Shown piece after piece: positions 16,867 through 25,685 of a DNA stretch of 54,125 bases. The position numbers and the translations under genes are program-made. Numbering within the stretch: position 1 is the first letter of the stretch; every line of letters begins with the position of its first letter. The notes beneath the pieces were generated by a model that worked only from the letters and a program-made list of their open reading frames with translations, was not told where the DNA came from and did no database searches. The stretch is from an uncultured Prevotellaceae bacterium (lineage in GTDB: Bacteria > Bacteroidota > Bacteroidia > Bacteroidales > Bacteroidaceae): contig CACXFT010000076.1 in assembly GCA_902767045.1 (NCBI GenBank), forward strand, positions 1 through 54,125. Direction: 5' to 3'.

Positions 16867-17982
16867 TTACTTGTCTTCGTAGCGTCGGCCATTGGCATAG
16901 TGCCCACGAGCCACCACTTGTCCGTTTCTGTCTTTTTCTACAAAATTTCCCTCTCGCTGGTCGTTTTTGTATTCTCCTTCGAAGCGGATGCCTTCTGTGT
17001 TCATTTCAATGGCATGTCCGTTGCGCTTGTCGGCTTTATATATACCCCGGTATTTGCTCCCATCGGCATAGTGGATGATGAATTCGCCTTCCATTTTACC
17101 GTTTTTGAACATTCCTTCCACCACGTCGCCTGCTTTTTTAGTAAGTTTTCCTTTTCCGTGCCAGACATCCTGTTTCCAGCCACCAACGTAGATGTCGCCG
17201 TTTTCCCAAGTGAAGGTTCCGTTTCCGTCTTTGTCGCCGTTGAGAAAATGTCCGGAGTAACGGTCGCCGTTGGCATATTTGAATGTGCCTGTGCCGGTTC
17301 GTTCACCGTTCACATATTCGCCTTCGTATACATCGCCGTTGGCAAACTTATAGATTCCTTTTCCGTTTTGTTTGTCGTTCAGCCATTCACCGGAATATTG
17401 GTCGCCAATGGCATATTGTATGATTCCTTTTCCTGAGCGCATATCGTTTTCCCACATGCCATCGTAGGTTTCTCCGTTGCCCCAGTCAAAGAATCCTTTT
17501 CCTTGTTTTTTGTTGGCAACCCATTGCCCTTTGTAATAGGCACCGTTGGCAAAGGTGTATTTTCCTTTTCCCTGCCGTTTGTCTTGGTGCCATTCGCCAT
17601 CGTAGATGTCGCCGTTGTAATAGTACATGATGCCGTGCCCCTGCTGTTTTTCGCGGAACCAGAGTCCCACATACTTGTTGTTGTTCAGAAAATAGTATGT
17701 TCCTCTTCCGTGTGGCTGGTCTTGCATCCATTCGCCTTCATATTTCTCTCCGTCGGCGAAGGTATATACTCCGAATCCCTGCCGGTGGCCTTTCACATAT
17801 TCGCCTTCATAGGTGTTTCCGTTGTCGAAGATGGTGTTTCCTTTTCCGTGTGGTTTTCCACCCACCATTTCTCCTTTATACTGTCCCTTGTCGTAGGTGA
17901 TGCATGAACCCAATGAAATTTTTTGGGCGAAGTTTGCCAAAGGAAGTGTTGAAATGAGTAATATGATAATGTTTTTTTTCAC
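16867..17982 (-). CDS. Exported MORN-repeat protein with 14 tandem repeats
   Basis: I place the start at the GTG at 17982, giving 371 residues. The frame is open upstream to 18195, but that part is not protein-like and contains the predicted promoter. The start reads VKKNIIILLISTLPLANFAQ, a signal peptide, so the protein is exported to the periplasm or outer membrane. From about residue 37 there are 14 near-regular 23-residue MORN units (Y-x-G-x-W/Y ... G-x-G-x-Y/F ... NG-x); the last three are more divergent. MORN arrays bind membranes or proteins in other systems, but bacterial roles are poorly known. It does not appear to be in an operon. Confidence 0.88.
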   Translation of the reverse strand: MKKNIIILLISTLPLANFAQKISLGSCITYDKGQYKGEMVGGKPHGKGNTIFDNGNTYEGEYVKGHRQGFGVYTFADGEKYEGEWMQDQPHGRGTYYFLNNNKYVGLWFREKQQGHGIMYYYNGDIYDGEWHQDKRQGKGKYTFANGAYYKGQWVANKKQGKGFFDWGNGETYDGMWENDMRSGKGIIQYAIGDQYSGEWLNDKQNGKGIYKFANGDVYEGEYVNGERTGTGTFKYANGDRYSGHFLNGDKDGNGTFTWENGDIYVGGWKQDVWHGKGKLTKKAGDVVEGMFKNGKMEGEFIIHYADGSKYRGIYKADKRNGHAIEMNTEGIRFEGEYKNDQREGNFVEKDRNGQVVARGHYANGRRYEDK

Positions 17983-18013
17983 AATAGTTTCTTTTAAAAT
18001 GTCAATAATCGCA

Positions 18014-18044
18014 CAAAGGTAGAAAATATCAGGCACATGGCAAA
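18014..18044 (-). promoter_or_regulatory. Predicted promoter of the MORN gene
   Basis: On the minus strand TTTG (18044-18041) and TACCTTTG (18021-18014) are 19 nt apart, matching both Bacteroidetes elements. Transcription would start near 18008, about 25 nt before the GTG at 17982. This supports the short start over the longer open frame. Confidence 0.65.
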
Positions 18045-18205
18045 ATAGATTAATTTTTTTTTGCACAAAAAAAATTGACTGTCTCACGACAACCAATTTT
18101 TCAATTAACCTTAATAATCTAATACCATGAAAAACACATTGCAAAGATAGGAAATGTTTTTTGATTATTAGCAAATGTGGGATGATTTTTATCAATTATA
18201 TAACA
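18045..18205. other. AT-rich intergenic stretch with a second -7 element and an orphan leader-like sequence
   Basis: On the minus strand, TATCTTTG (18149-18142) with TTTG (18175-18172) 22 nt upstream may be a second, distal promoter for the MORN gene. On the plus strand, an AT-rich leader-like stretch ends in an ATG at 18127 with only seven codons (MKNTLQR) before a stop. An imperfect hairpin (ATTG..TGTC / GACA..CAAT) sits near 18073-18096. I see no other gene here. Confidence 0.35.
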
Positions 18206-18832
18206 TTATTTAAATGTTTCACCATTCCATTTAAGAATTGTTTGCTTTTGAAGGCTATTTAGTTTCTTCTTTTCGTCGGTGGAGAGCATTGGTGCTTCAT
18301 AGGTGAGTATCAAATCTGTGGCTATGGGGGTGAGTGTTGCTTTGAGCATATAAAAGCTGGTGAGTTGTTTCAGCTGGTTATATTGTTCGGTTGACATGTT
18401 GCCGAGCTCTCCGATATTTTGGAGCGGTGAGAAACGGAGTTGTTGTTTTGTTTGCCAGTTTGCATCATAGAGTGTGATGGTGCTTTCTTTTTCTTGATTG
18501 CCGAAGGTTTTGACGACACAGAACAGGGAGTCGCTTCCGGTTGAAGGCAACTGTTTGATTTGGATGAGCAGATTGTCGCAAATGGCGACTTCCATGAAAT
18601 TGGATGTGAGGGTGTTGATGGTTACCATCTCGTTGAACGAGTTTTTCGTTTCGGCCTTTACGCCCATGCTGACATAGTCGAGCAGTTCTGTTCGTTTGCC
18701 GGCATTGAGGTGTGGGAAGAGGCTGTCAGGGGCAGTAGTCCAGAAGTTGCGCAAGGATTGTGCTTGCAGGAAGTTTGCCGGCAGAAACAATCCGGCAGCC
18801 ACTAAAAGTGAAAGGATGAGATGTTGCTTCAC
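18206..18832 (-). CDS. DUF3256 family exported protein
   Basis: 208 residues with a signal peptide (MKQHLILSLLVAAGLFLPAN, cleavage near LQA-Q). The mature protein matches the Bacteroidales DUF3256 pattern: an FWTTAPDSLFPHLNAGKRTE-like opening, then beta-rich sequence, then a C-terminal segment ending in ILKWNGETFK. No catalytic motif is visible. Its function is unknown; the location is periplasm or outer membrane. It lies upstream of the MORN gene on the same strand and downstream of the rubrerythrin terminator, so it is probably transcribed alone. Confidence 0.82.
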   Translation of the reverse strand: MKQHLILSLLVAAGLFLPANFLQAQSLRNFWTTAPDSLFPHLNAGKRTELLDYVSMGVKAETKNSFNEMVTINTLTSNFMEVAICDNLLIQIKQLPSTGSDSLFCVVKTFGNQEKESTITLYDANWQTKQQLRFSPLQNIGELGNMSTEQYNQLKQLTSFYMLKATLTPIATDLILTYEAPMLSTDEKKKLNSLQKQTILKWNGETFK

Positions 18833-18858
18833 TGTGAAAGGGTTAGAAAGAGATTAAT

Positions 18859-18885
18859 TGAGTCCACTTGTGTTAAGTGGACTCA
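18859..18885. terminator. Strong hairpin terminator after rubrerythrin
   Basis: TGAGTCCACTT and AAGTGGACTCA form a perfect 11-bp stem with a 5-nt loop (GTGTT). It sits just beyond the rubrerythrin stop on the minus strand, followed by a moderately T-rich stretch. It separates the asparaginase/rubrerythrin unit from the DUF3256 gene. Confidence 0.72.
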
Positions 18886-18899
18886 GGGGGAGAGACATA

Positions 18900-19442
18900 T
18901 TAATAGTTTTCAGCCTTCAGCTCGAAATAGGCTTGTGGATGAGCGCATACGGGGCAAACTTCGGGTGCCTGTTTTCCTACCACGATGTGCCCGCAGTTGC
19001 GGCACTGCCAGATGGCATCGCCCTCACGCGAGAACACTATTTTCTCTTCTATGTTGGCAAGCAGTTTGCGATAGCGTTCTTCGTGAGCTTTTTCTATGGC
19101 TGCAACACCACGGAACTGTTCTGCAATCTCGCTGAATCCTTCTTCTTCAGCTTCACGAGCCATGCGCTCATACATATCGGTCCATTCGAAATTTTCTCCT
19201 TCCGCGGCTGCTTTCAGGTTTTCTACGGTGCTTTTGATGCTTCCGCCTTCGAGCAGTTTAAACCACATTTTGGCATGTTCTTTTTCGTTGGCAGCTGTTT
19301 CTTCGAAGATGGCGGCAATTTGCTGATAGCCATCTTTCTTTGCTTTTGAAGCCCAGTAGCTATACTTGTTGCGTGCCTGACTTTCTCCGGCAAAAGCCTC
19401 CTGGAGGTTTTTCTCGGTTTTGGTTCCTTTAAGTTCTTTCAT
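18900..19442 (-). CDS. rbr: Rubrerythrin (peroxide-reducing diiron protein)
   Basis: A cytoplasmic NADH-linked peroxidase component that protects anaerobes from oxidative stress. The 180-residue protein has a four-helix diiron domain (about 1-140) with the E-x-x-H ligand motifs EKEH and EKAH and further Glu ligands (EAFAGES, EETAANE). A C-terminal rubredoxin-like Fe(Cys)4 domain has CRNCGH and CPVCAHP. Order and spacing are those of classical rubrerythrin. It begins 21 nt after the asparaginase stop, so it may be read through from that gene. It is closed by the hairpin at 18859-18885. Confidence 0.95.
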   Translation of the reverse strand: MKELKGTKTEKNLQEAFAGESQARNKYSYWASKAKKDGYQQIAAIFEETAANEKEHAKMWFKLLEGGSIKSTVENLKAAAEGENFEWTDMYERMAREAEEEGFSEIAEQFRGVAAIEKAHEERYRKLLANIEEKIVFSREGDAIWQCRNCGHIVVGKQAPEVCPVCAHPQAYFELKAENY

Positions 19443-19463
19443 AGTTTTGTTGTTCTGTTATTG

Positions 19464-20525
19464 TTAATGATTGATGGTAATTTCTCCACACAGTGACTGA
19501 TTCATCATTTGCCTTACTTTTTCAGCATCTTTATATACGCCTTGCAGGTGCATCAGTTTTGTTGTTGCTGCTTCTACTGTACTGTCGTATCCACTGATGA
19601 CACCGGCTTCAAACAGTTGAACTCCCGTGCCATAAAGCGACATCTCTACGCTTCCCGATACACACTGGCTGATGTTCACCACCACCACTCCACGTTTGCC
19701 GGCTTCGCTGAGCAGTTGCAGCAGCCATGGTTGCTGTGGAGCATTTCCGCTGCCGAAACTGCGCATCACAATGCTCTTCAGTTCGGGTGCAGCAAGCACA
19801 TGACGAACGATGTGCTCCTGTATGCCGGGGAAGAGTGAAAACACCACGATGTTAGAGTCGAAGGCGTAATGGGCAACGAGCGGTTTGCTGTAGTTGGGTT
19901 TCAGGATATGGTGGTGATGGAAGTTGAAGTTTACTCCGGCATCGCACAGGTGTGGGTAGTTGAAAGAGTCGAAGGCAGCAAAGCCATCGGCATTTTGCTT
20001 GGTTGAACGGTTACCGCGCAACAGCTTGCCGTTGAAGTAGATACAAACCTCTGGCACCATAGGGAATCCTTCGCTGTTGCATAGCGAAGCCAGTTCGATG
20101 CTCGTTACCAGGTTTTCCTTTCCATCTGTTCGCAGTTGTCCGATAGGCAGCTGACTTCCGGTTAGGATGACAGGTTTGGTGAGATTCTCCAGCATGAAAG
20201 ACAGGGCCGATGCGGTGTAGGCCATCGTGTCTGTTCCGTGCAAGATAACGAACCCGTCGTATCGTTCAAAGTTTTCTACGATGATTCGGCACAGACCAGC
20301 CCAAACATCAGGATTCATATTGCTGGAATCTATAGGTGTGTGAAACTGGCAGACTTCAATGCTTGTTTCCACCTGTTTCAGTTCAGGCAGGTTGGCTACC
20401 AGGTGATGCAGGTCGAGGGGTTCTAATGCATGTGTAGTTTGGTTTTTACCCATACCGATAGTGCCGCCTGTGTAAACAAGCAGCACTTTGTTGGTTCGGT
20501 GCAAAGCGATGTTGGTATCAGTCAT
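19464..20525 (-). CDS. ansA: L-asparaginase, type I (cytoplasmic-like)
   Basis: It hydrolyses L-asparagine to aspartate and ammonia. The 353-residue protein has the N-terminal active-site motif YTGGTIGM (from about residue 18) with the nucleophilic Thr, and the second motif ILHGTDTMAYTASAL (near 93-107). No signal peptide is seen, so type I is favoured over the periplasmic type II. It starts 3 nt after the pheS stop, which implies co-transcription with pheS. Confidence 0.92.
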   Translation of the reverse strand: MTDTNIALHRTNKVLLVYTGGTIGMGKNQTTHALEPLDLHHLVANLPELKQVETSIEVCQFHTPIDSSNMNPDVWAGLCRIIVENFERYDGFVILHGTDTMAYTASALSFMLENLTKPVILTGSQLPIGQLRTDGKENLVTSIELASLCNSEGFPMVPEVCIYFNGKLLRGNRSTKQNADGFAAFDSFNYPHLCDAGVNFNFHHHHILKPNYSKPLVAHYAFDSNIVVFSLFPGIQEHIVRHVLAAPELKSIVMRSFGSGNAPQQPWLLQLLSEAGKRGVVVVNISQCVSGSVEMSLYGTGVQLFEAGVISGYDSTVEAATTKLMHLQGVYKDAEKVRQMMNQSLCGEITINH

Positions 20526-20528
20526 TTT

Positions 20529-21566
20529 TTAGTATGCAGCTTCAAACTCGCGCAGGAACCGGACATCGTTTTCCGAGAACATGCGCAGGTCGGCCACGCG
20601 GTATTTTAAATTGGTGATACGCTCCACGCCCATGCCAAAGGCATAGCCTGTGTAGATGGTGCTGTCTATGCCGCAGGCTTCAAGCACGTTGGGGTCTACC
20701 ATTCCACATCCCAGAATTTCAACCCAACCTGTGTGTTTGCAGAATCCGCATCCCTTGCCACCGCAAATATGGCACGATATATCCATTTCGGCACTTGGTT
20801 CGGTGAAGGGGAAATAGCTTGGGCGCAGACGAATCTTGGTATCGGGGCCAAACATTTCGCGTGCAAAGCTTAAGAGCACTTGCTTGAGGTCGGTGAACGA
20901 CACATTCTTATCGACGTAGAGACCTTCTACCTGATGAAAGAAGCAATGGGCACGTGCCGAGATGGCTTCGTTTCGATAAACGCGCCCGGGGCATATCACA
21001 CGAATGGGTGGCTGGTGGGTTTCCATGTAGTGTGCCTGGTCGTTGCTGGTGTGGGAACGCAGGATAACATTCTTTGCCACATCATTGGGATTTGTTTCAA
21101 CAAAGAAGGTGTCTTGCATATCGCGTGCCGGATGGTCGGCAGCAAAGTTCAATTTGGTGAACACATGCAGGTCGTCGTCAATTTCAGGTCCTTCGGCAAG
21201 AGTGAATCCCATGCGCTGAAAGATGTCGATGATTTCATTCTTGACAATGGTGAGGGGATGGCGTGTGCCCAGTGTGATGGGGTAGGGAGTGCGGGTGAGG
21301 TCTGGCGCATCAGCTTCTTCCTCTTTCATTTCGCATTGTTCTTTCAGCTCGTTGATGCGAGTTGTAGCTAACTGCTTCAGCTCGTTAATCTTCATGCCCA
21401 CTGTTTTCTTCTCGTCAGCGGCTACATTACGGAAATCTTGCATCAGAGCGTTTATTTCTCCCTTCTTGCTTAGGTATTTCAGTCGAAGTTGTTCTATTTC
21501 TTCGGCGTTACTTGCTGTGATGGTGCTGACTTCTTTCAGCATTGCTTCAATTTTCTCTAAAAGCAT
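20529..21566 (-). CDS. pheS: Phenylalanyl-tRNA synthetase alpha subunit
   Basis: Catalytic subunit of the (alpha-beta)2 enzyme that charges tRNA-Phe. I place the start at the ATG at 21566 (MLLEKIEAML), giving 345 residues, instead of an in-frame ATG 36 nt upstream. The N-terminal coiled coil is followed by the class II core: motif 2 is in the region of SHTSNDQAHYM / RVYRNEAISARAHCFFHQVE and motif 3 in GYAFGMGVERI. The CHICGG...CGFC segment near 245-260 is a Cys cluster seen in some PheS proteins. pheT is about 10 kb away on the opposite strand, so the subunits are not in one operon. Confidence 0.96.
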   Translation of the reverse strand: MLLEKIEAMLKEVSTITASNAEEIEQLRLKYLSKKGEINALMQDFRNVAADEKKTVGMKINELKQLATTRINELKEQCEMKEEEADAPDLTRTPYPITLGTRHPLTIVKNEIIDIFQRMGFTLAEGPEIDDDLHVFTKLNFAADHPARDMQDTFFVETNPNDVAKNVILRSHTSNDQAHYMETHQPPIRVICPGRVYRNEAISARAHCFFHQVEGLYVDKNVSFTDLKQVLLSFAREMFGPDTKIRLRPSYFPFTEPSAEMDISCHICGGKGCGFCKHTGWVEILGCGMVDPNVLEACGIDSTIYTGYAFGMGVERITNLKYRVADLRMFSENDVRFLREFEAAY

Positions 21567-21599
21567 AAATATATGTTGTTTTATATTTGTTTCAATTTG

Positions 21600-21607
21600 C
21601 AAAGTTA
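21600..21607 (-). promoter_or_regulatory. Possible -7 element upstream of pheS
   Basis: TAACTTTG on the minus strand matches TAnnTTTG exactly and lies 33 bp upstream of the pheS ATG. No convincing TTTG is seen at 19-21 nt spacing, so this is a half-supported promoter in the 66-bp gap after the TPR gene. Confidence 0.35.
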
Positions 21608-21632
21608 CACAAAAAATCTTATATCAGCTTGT

Positions 21633-23624
21633 TTATTGTGCCTTTTTTGTTTGTTGTTCTTCTTTCCTTATTTTTTTGATAACGCTGTAGGCATCGTAGA
21701 GTCCCAGTTCCCCTGCCTTGCTCATGTCGGCGATGCCTTCATTCTTTTTGTTGGCAATGATGTAGGTGAGTGCGCGATTGTAGTAGGCTTCGGCAAGACT
21801 GGGCTCTAAGCGGATGGCTTCGGTATAATCGTCGATAGCTTCGGCATACTGTTTGCGCGCGGCTCGCATGTTGGCACGGTTATAGTATAGGAATGCATTT
21901 TGTGGTGAAAGGCTGATGGCCTTTGAAATATCGTGAAGGGCTCCGGCGCTTTTCAGTTGAACTTCTATGCCGTTTGATAGCTGAAAGTCGTTGAGCCGCG
22001 CTTGACAGACTGCTCGTTGCCAATAAGCCATACTGGAGGTGCTATCGATGCTCAGGCAGGTGTTTAAGTCGTTAATGGCATCATCAAAGTTCTGGGTGGC
22101 AGCGTATGCTACGCTTCGCTGCAGCAGCAAACGAGTTAATTCTCTTTTACCTGGCAAAGCAGCGATGCGGTTGGAGAGGTGTTCGATGAGTGAGAAAAAA
22201 TGCTGCGACTGCGCTTCGTTAAGTTGTGGCACATGGCAGGCAATGAGCAAAGGTTCTTGAGTCTTGGCATGAACATTGAACTGTTCCACTTCCTTATCGA
22301 AGGGCTTAAAGTCTTTCACCCCATCGGTTTGTTGAAGATAGGAAAGTTCAAACATGGGTTGGAACTTCATGTCAACCTGCCTGTTTTGTATTCTTCCCCG
22401 ATACTCGCTTTTGTATTCATGTTCCACCTCGTGTTCGTCTTCCACCACTATCTGGTTGTATTTTTCAGGGTCGATTTCGCTGCGTTTGCGCATTTCTTTC
22501 TGTTTGCTTTGGCTCCATCGCTGTTGTGTTCCCTGATGTTTGTTGAGCTGTGCTTTAAGAATGCGGAATTCATCCATTTCTGCTTTGGCATTCATCCCCA
22601 AGTGGCGGTAGCATTGTGCACGGTAAGCAAGACCGGTCCAGAAGTTAGGAAACTGGTCAATGACGGTTGTGAAGTCGGCAATAGCAGCTTTCGGATTGCC
22701 GGTTTTTTCGTGAAGGATTCCGCGGTTGAAGATAGCGAGAACGTTTTGTGGTTCCATTTTAATCACATAGTCGAAATCGAGAATAGCCCGGTTGTCGTCG
22801 CCAAGTTGCATGCGCAAAAGTCCCCGGTTATAGTGTGCGATAAAATTGTTGGGGTCGAGGTCGAGCGCTGTGTCATAGTCGGCCATGGCTCCACGTAAGT
22901 TGTTGTAGTTGAAGCGTGCGAGAGCCCGATTGATATAGTTGGCCGTGTGTGTAGGTTTCAGGTGTATGGCCTTGGAGAGAAGACTGTCGGCCTGTCGCCA
23001 TTCCCTTCGAGATAGGCTGATGTATGCTCTGGTTGTCCATGTAGAACCTTCATAAGGATCAATTTCCAGACTTTTGTCGAGCCACTTGGCAGCCTCTGCA
23101 GTGTCTTTTTGCTGTAAGAACAGCTCTGCCTTTAGTGAATAGGCATTTGCGAAATTAGCCCATCGTTGAATGATGGTGTCGGTTTCAAGTTGGGCTTGAT
23201 CGAATTGTTTTGCGTTGAGTCTGCAGATGGCACGGTTGAACCAGAAATTACGTTCCTGCGGATTCAGTGAAATGGCATGCGTATAATCTTGTATGGCATC
23301 TTCGTATTTTTCTTGTCGGATGCGGGCAATGGCTCGCAAGTCGAACAAGGCATCGATGTAGGGGTTCAGCCTGATAGCTTCATTGACATCATTCTCAGCA
23401 CCAACGAAGTCGTCGAGATAGAATTTGGCCACAGCCCTATACTGCCATGGTTGATAGAGATAGGGCTTGGCTGAAATAACTCTGTTGAAATATTGTATGG
23501 ATAAGACGTAGTCTTCATAGTGCAGAGCCACCTGTCCGCTCAGTAACTGACGGTCTGCATTATATTGTGCTCTCACACAAACCGAACACAGCAAGGCGAG
23601 GACAAAGACAATCTTTCTTACCAT
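21633..23624 (-). CDS. Exported TPR-repeat protein
   Basis: 663 residues with a signal peptide (MVRKIVFVLALLCSVCVRAQ). At least nine 34-residue tetratricopeptide repeats fill about 25-370 (recurring A-x-x-D-x-x-x-A-I-x-L-x-P). A charged, repeat-free linker follows (about 375-480, with EDEHEVEHEYKSEYRGR), and then more TPR units to the C-terminus. It is a periplasmic or surface scaffold with unknown partners. It follows the deformylase gene by 73 bp on the same strand and may be the distal gene of that operon. Confidence 0.85.
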   Translation of the reverse strand: MVRKIVFVLALLCSVCVRAQYNADRQLLSGQVALHYEDYVLSIQYFNRVISAKPYLYQPWQYRAVAKFYLDDFVGAENDVNEAIRLNPYIDALFDLRAIARIRQEKYEDAIQDYTHAISLNPQERNFWFNRAICRLNAKQFDQAQLETDTIIQRWANFANAYSLKAELFLQQKDTAEAAKWLDKSLEIDPYEGSTWTTRAYISLSRREWRQADSLLSKAIHLKPTHTANYINRALARFNYNNLRGAMADYDTALDLDPNNFIAHYNRGLLRMQLGDDNRAILDFDYVIKMEPQNVLAIFNRGILHEKTGNPKAAIADFTTVIDQFPNFWTGLAYRAQCYRHLGMNAKAEMDEFRILKAQLNKHQGTQQRWSQSKQKEMRKRSEIDPEKYNQIVVEDEHEVEHEYKSEYRGRIQNRQVDMKFQPMFELSYLQQTDGVKDFKPFDKEVEQFNVHAKTQEPLLIACHVPQLNEAQSQHFFSLIEHLSNRIAALPGKRELTRLLLQRSVAYAATQNFDDAINDLNTCLSIDSTSSMAYWQRAVCQARLNDFQLSNGIEVQLKSAGALHDISKAISLSPQNAFLYYNRANMRAARKQYAEAIDDYTEAIRLEPSLAEAYYNRALTYIIANKKNEGIADMSKAGELGLYDAYSVIKKIRKEEQQTKKAQ

Positions 23625-23697
23625 TTGCTCCTGAATAAATTATTTTCCTGTTTACGCCAGTTCACTCACCAAACAACATGAAGGTGAAGGTGTTTTT

Positions 23698-24261
23698 TTA
23701 TCGGCGTGCAATTTTAGTGCGGTAGTTGCAGCGGAATCTTCCTTGCAGGATGGCTTTCAGCTTTCCTTTGATAAGCTGTTTGCGCAATGGCGAGATGCGA
23801 TCAATAAACATCTTGGCATCGAGGTGGTCGAACTCGTGTTGCATAACGCGTGCCAGGTATCCTTCAATCCATTCGTCGTGCTGCTGAAAGTTCTCGTCCA
23901 TGTATCTTACATGAATGCGTGAAGGTCTTGAAACTTTTTCGTGAATGCCAGGTAGCGACAAGCAACCTTCTTCTGATGTTTCAGTTTTTGAATTTTCATC
24001 ATATTCCACGATATGCGCATTGATGTAGACATGCCGAAAGTTTTTGTATTCAGGCAAATCTTCACTTAACGGGTCGAGGTCGATGACTACCAATCGAATG
24101 TTGAGACCGATTTGCGGAGCTGCCAGCCCTATTCCTTCTGAATCGGCCAAAGTTTCCCACATGTTGGCTATGAGTGTTTCCAGCTCGGGGTAGTCGGGGG
24201 TTATATCAACTGATTCTTTGCGCAAAACAGGTTGCCCATATATATAAATAGGTAATAGCAT
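23698..24261 (-). CDS. def: Peptide deformylase
   Basis: It removes the formyl group from nascent polypeptides using a bound divalent metal. The 187-residue protein carries all three family motifs: [10 protein letters not shown] (about 43-52), EEGCLSLPG (near 95-103, metal-binding Cys) and [12 protein letters not shown] (near 143-154, two metal-binding His and the catalytic Glu). The start lies 17 nt after the RuvX gene, consistent with a SPOR lipoprotein, ruvX, def operon. It appears intact. Confidence 0.96.
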   Translation of the reverse strand: MLLPIYIYGQPVLRKESVDITPDYPELETLIANMWETLADSEGIGLAAPQIGLNIRLVVIDLDPLSEDLPEYKNFRHVYINAHIVEYDENSKTETSEEGCLSLPGIHEKVSRPSRIHVRYMDENFQQHDEWIEGYLARVMQHEFDHLDAKMFIDRISPLRKQLIKGKLKAILQGRFRCNYRTKIARR

Positions 24262-24278
24262 ATATGTTTGATGTTTTT

Positions 24279-24692
24279 CTATTTTCTTTTTGAATTCATA
24301 TAATCTTGCAGAATGATAGTGGCGCTGATTTCATCAACCAATGCTTTGTTTTGCCTGGCTTTTTTCTTAAGGCCGGCATCAAGCATGGTTCTGTGCGCCA
24401 ATACCGAAGTGAAACGCTCATCATAGAATTCAATGGGAATGTTTGGCATAGCTTTTCGCCATCTATTTGCGAACTGTTCTACTCTTGCCAAATTTTCACT
24501 TGGCATGCCGTTAGGTTGCCGTGGTTCACCTATGACAATGCGTTCTACCTGCTCTCGTTTAACGTACGACAGAAGAAATTCGAAAAGTTCACATGTAGAA
24601 ACAGTCGCCAATCCGCCAGCAATAATCTGCAGCGGATCGGTGACTGCCAATCCTGTTCTTTTCTTCCCGTAATCTATTGAAAGAATTCTCAC
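24279..24692 (-). CDS. ruvX: RuvX/YqgF family Holliday-junction resolvase-like nuclease
   Basis: 137 residues with the RNase H-like fold of YqgF. The N-terminal [18 protein letters not shown] holds the catalytic Asp, [11 protein letters not shown] lies in the middle, and DERFTS and DEISATIIL follow. Family members act in rRNA 5' end maturation and/or Holliday-junction processing. It sits 6 nt downstream of the SPOR gene and 17 nt upstream of def. Confidence 0.93.
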   Translation of the reverse strand: MRILSIDYGKKRTGLAVTDPLQIIAGGLATVSTCELFEFLLSYVKREQVERIVIGEPRQPNGMPSENLARVEQFANRWRKAMPNIPIEFYDERFTSVLAHRTMLDAGLKKKARQNKALVDEISATIILQDYMNSKRK

Positions 24693-24698
24693 TCCTGC

Positions 24699-25190
24699 TT
24701 ATTTGTTATAGAGCAACCAGGCATCGGGATATTTGGAGCGGAACTGGTCGCGTGACTGCACGGCTTCACCTTTGGTGTCGAAGGTTGCAGCAACAACGCG
24801 ATACATATTGCGTTCGGTATTTTTCACCAGTTGAGCGTTGTAGCCGGCAGCTTTCAGCTGTGCCTGCAATGCCTCGGCATTGGGAAGCACCGAGAAAGCA
24901 CCTACCACTACGCTGTAAGCTTTCAAACCAGCACCATTAACAAGCGTTACACTTTCCTGGCGCACGGGAACATTGTCGTAATTGTCTACTACCTGAGTTT
25001 GTGCCACAGGCTGTTGCACGATGGGAGTGACAACGGGAGTCTCTTCCAGATTATCTTCCGTCATCTGGGCAGCTTCCTGAGCCTTAGCTTTCTCGTAAGC
25101 TTTCTTATAAGCACTTTCACTCGATTTTCCACAGCTTGCAAAAGCTAATGCCACGCACAAGCCAGCACAAACTACCATTGATTTCTTCAT
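24699..25190 (-). CDS. SPOR-domain lipoprotein
   Basis: 163 residues with a lipoprotein signal (MKKSMVVCAGLCVALAFASC, acylated Cys near 20). An Ala/Lys/Glu-rich helical linker follows, then a C-terminal SPOR domain (about 80-160: AYSVVVGAFSVLPNAEALQA ... NMYRVVAATFDTKGEAVQSR). SPOR domains bind denuded peptidoglycan glycan strands at division sites. It is first in the run SPOR, ruvX, def on the minus strand. Confidence 0.88.
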   Translation of the reverse strand: MKKSMVVCAGLCVALAFASCGKSSESAYKKAYEKAKAQEAAQMTEDNLEETPVVTPIVQQPVAQTQVVDNYDNVPVRQESVTLVNGAGLKAYSVVVGAFSVLPNAEALQAQLKAAGYNAQLVKNTERNMYRVVAATFDTKGEAVQSRDQFRSKYPDAWLLYNK

Positions 25191-25444
25191 ACCTTAATTA
25201 ATATGTTTAAAAGTTAAACTTCTTGACAACTTTGTATATTTTGCGGCGAAATTACGAATTATCTGTCAATTACCGAAGAAAATAGCGCATAAAGTTTGTT
25301 AAAAGAGTGAAATCTTTCAGTTTTAACAAAAAATGACAGCTTTTTTTATTGTAGTTTCACCAAGAATGTTTACTTTTGTATGCCGAAGAGCATTTGATGC
25401 GAAAACAACTTCTTTAATTTATATCAACTAAAACCATCAACATT
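25191..25444. other. Divergent intergenic region between the SPOR gene and the YtxH gene
   Basis: AT-rich. On the plus strand TACTTTTG (25371-25378) is an exact -7 element, with ATTG (25348-25351) 19 nt upstream as a one-mismatch -33. This would serve the YtxH trio. For the minus-strand SPOR gene only a one-mismatch -7 (TAATTTCG near 25250) is visible. No RNA gene or repeat was seen. Confidence 0.4.
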
Positions 25445-25660
25445 ATGAAAGCATTAGGTTATATTGGCGCATTCATTGGCGGTGCTATCGCTGGTGCAGC
25501 GCTTGGTGTGCTTGTAGCACCCGAGAAAGGAACCGAAACACGCACTCGCATTGCCGACGCAGTGAATGACTTCTGCCAGAAGCACAACATCAAGCTCAAT
25601 CGCAAGGAAGTTGAAGACTTTGTTGACGATATCAAGGAAGCTGCCGATGTGGCAGAATAG
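25445..25660 (+). CDS. YtxH-domain small envelope protein
   Basis: 71 residues. A Gly/Ala-rich membrane segment (about 5-25: YIGAFIGGAIAGAALGVLVA) is followed by PEKGTETRTRI, the standard YtxH/gas-vesicle-like hallmark, and an amphipathic helix. It is likely membrane-anchored with a cytoplasmic tail. It is first of three small genes together with a holin-superfamily protein and a 90-odd-residue partner, a set that recurs in Bacteroidales. The family is often stress-linked, but its function is not established. Confidence 0.85.
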   Translation: MKALGYIGAFIGGAIAGAALGVLVAPEKGTETRTRIADAVNDFCQKHNIKLNRKEVEDFVDDIKEAADVAE

Positions 25661-25685
25661 CTCAACCAAACAAAATTGAGTGTCG

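Noticed and set aside
17983-18195. Upstream extension of the MORN protein to 18195
   Set aside because: The extension lacks protein-like composition, would bury the signal peptide, and contains an exact promoter match at 18014-18044.
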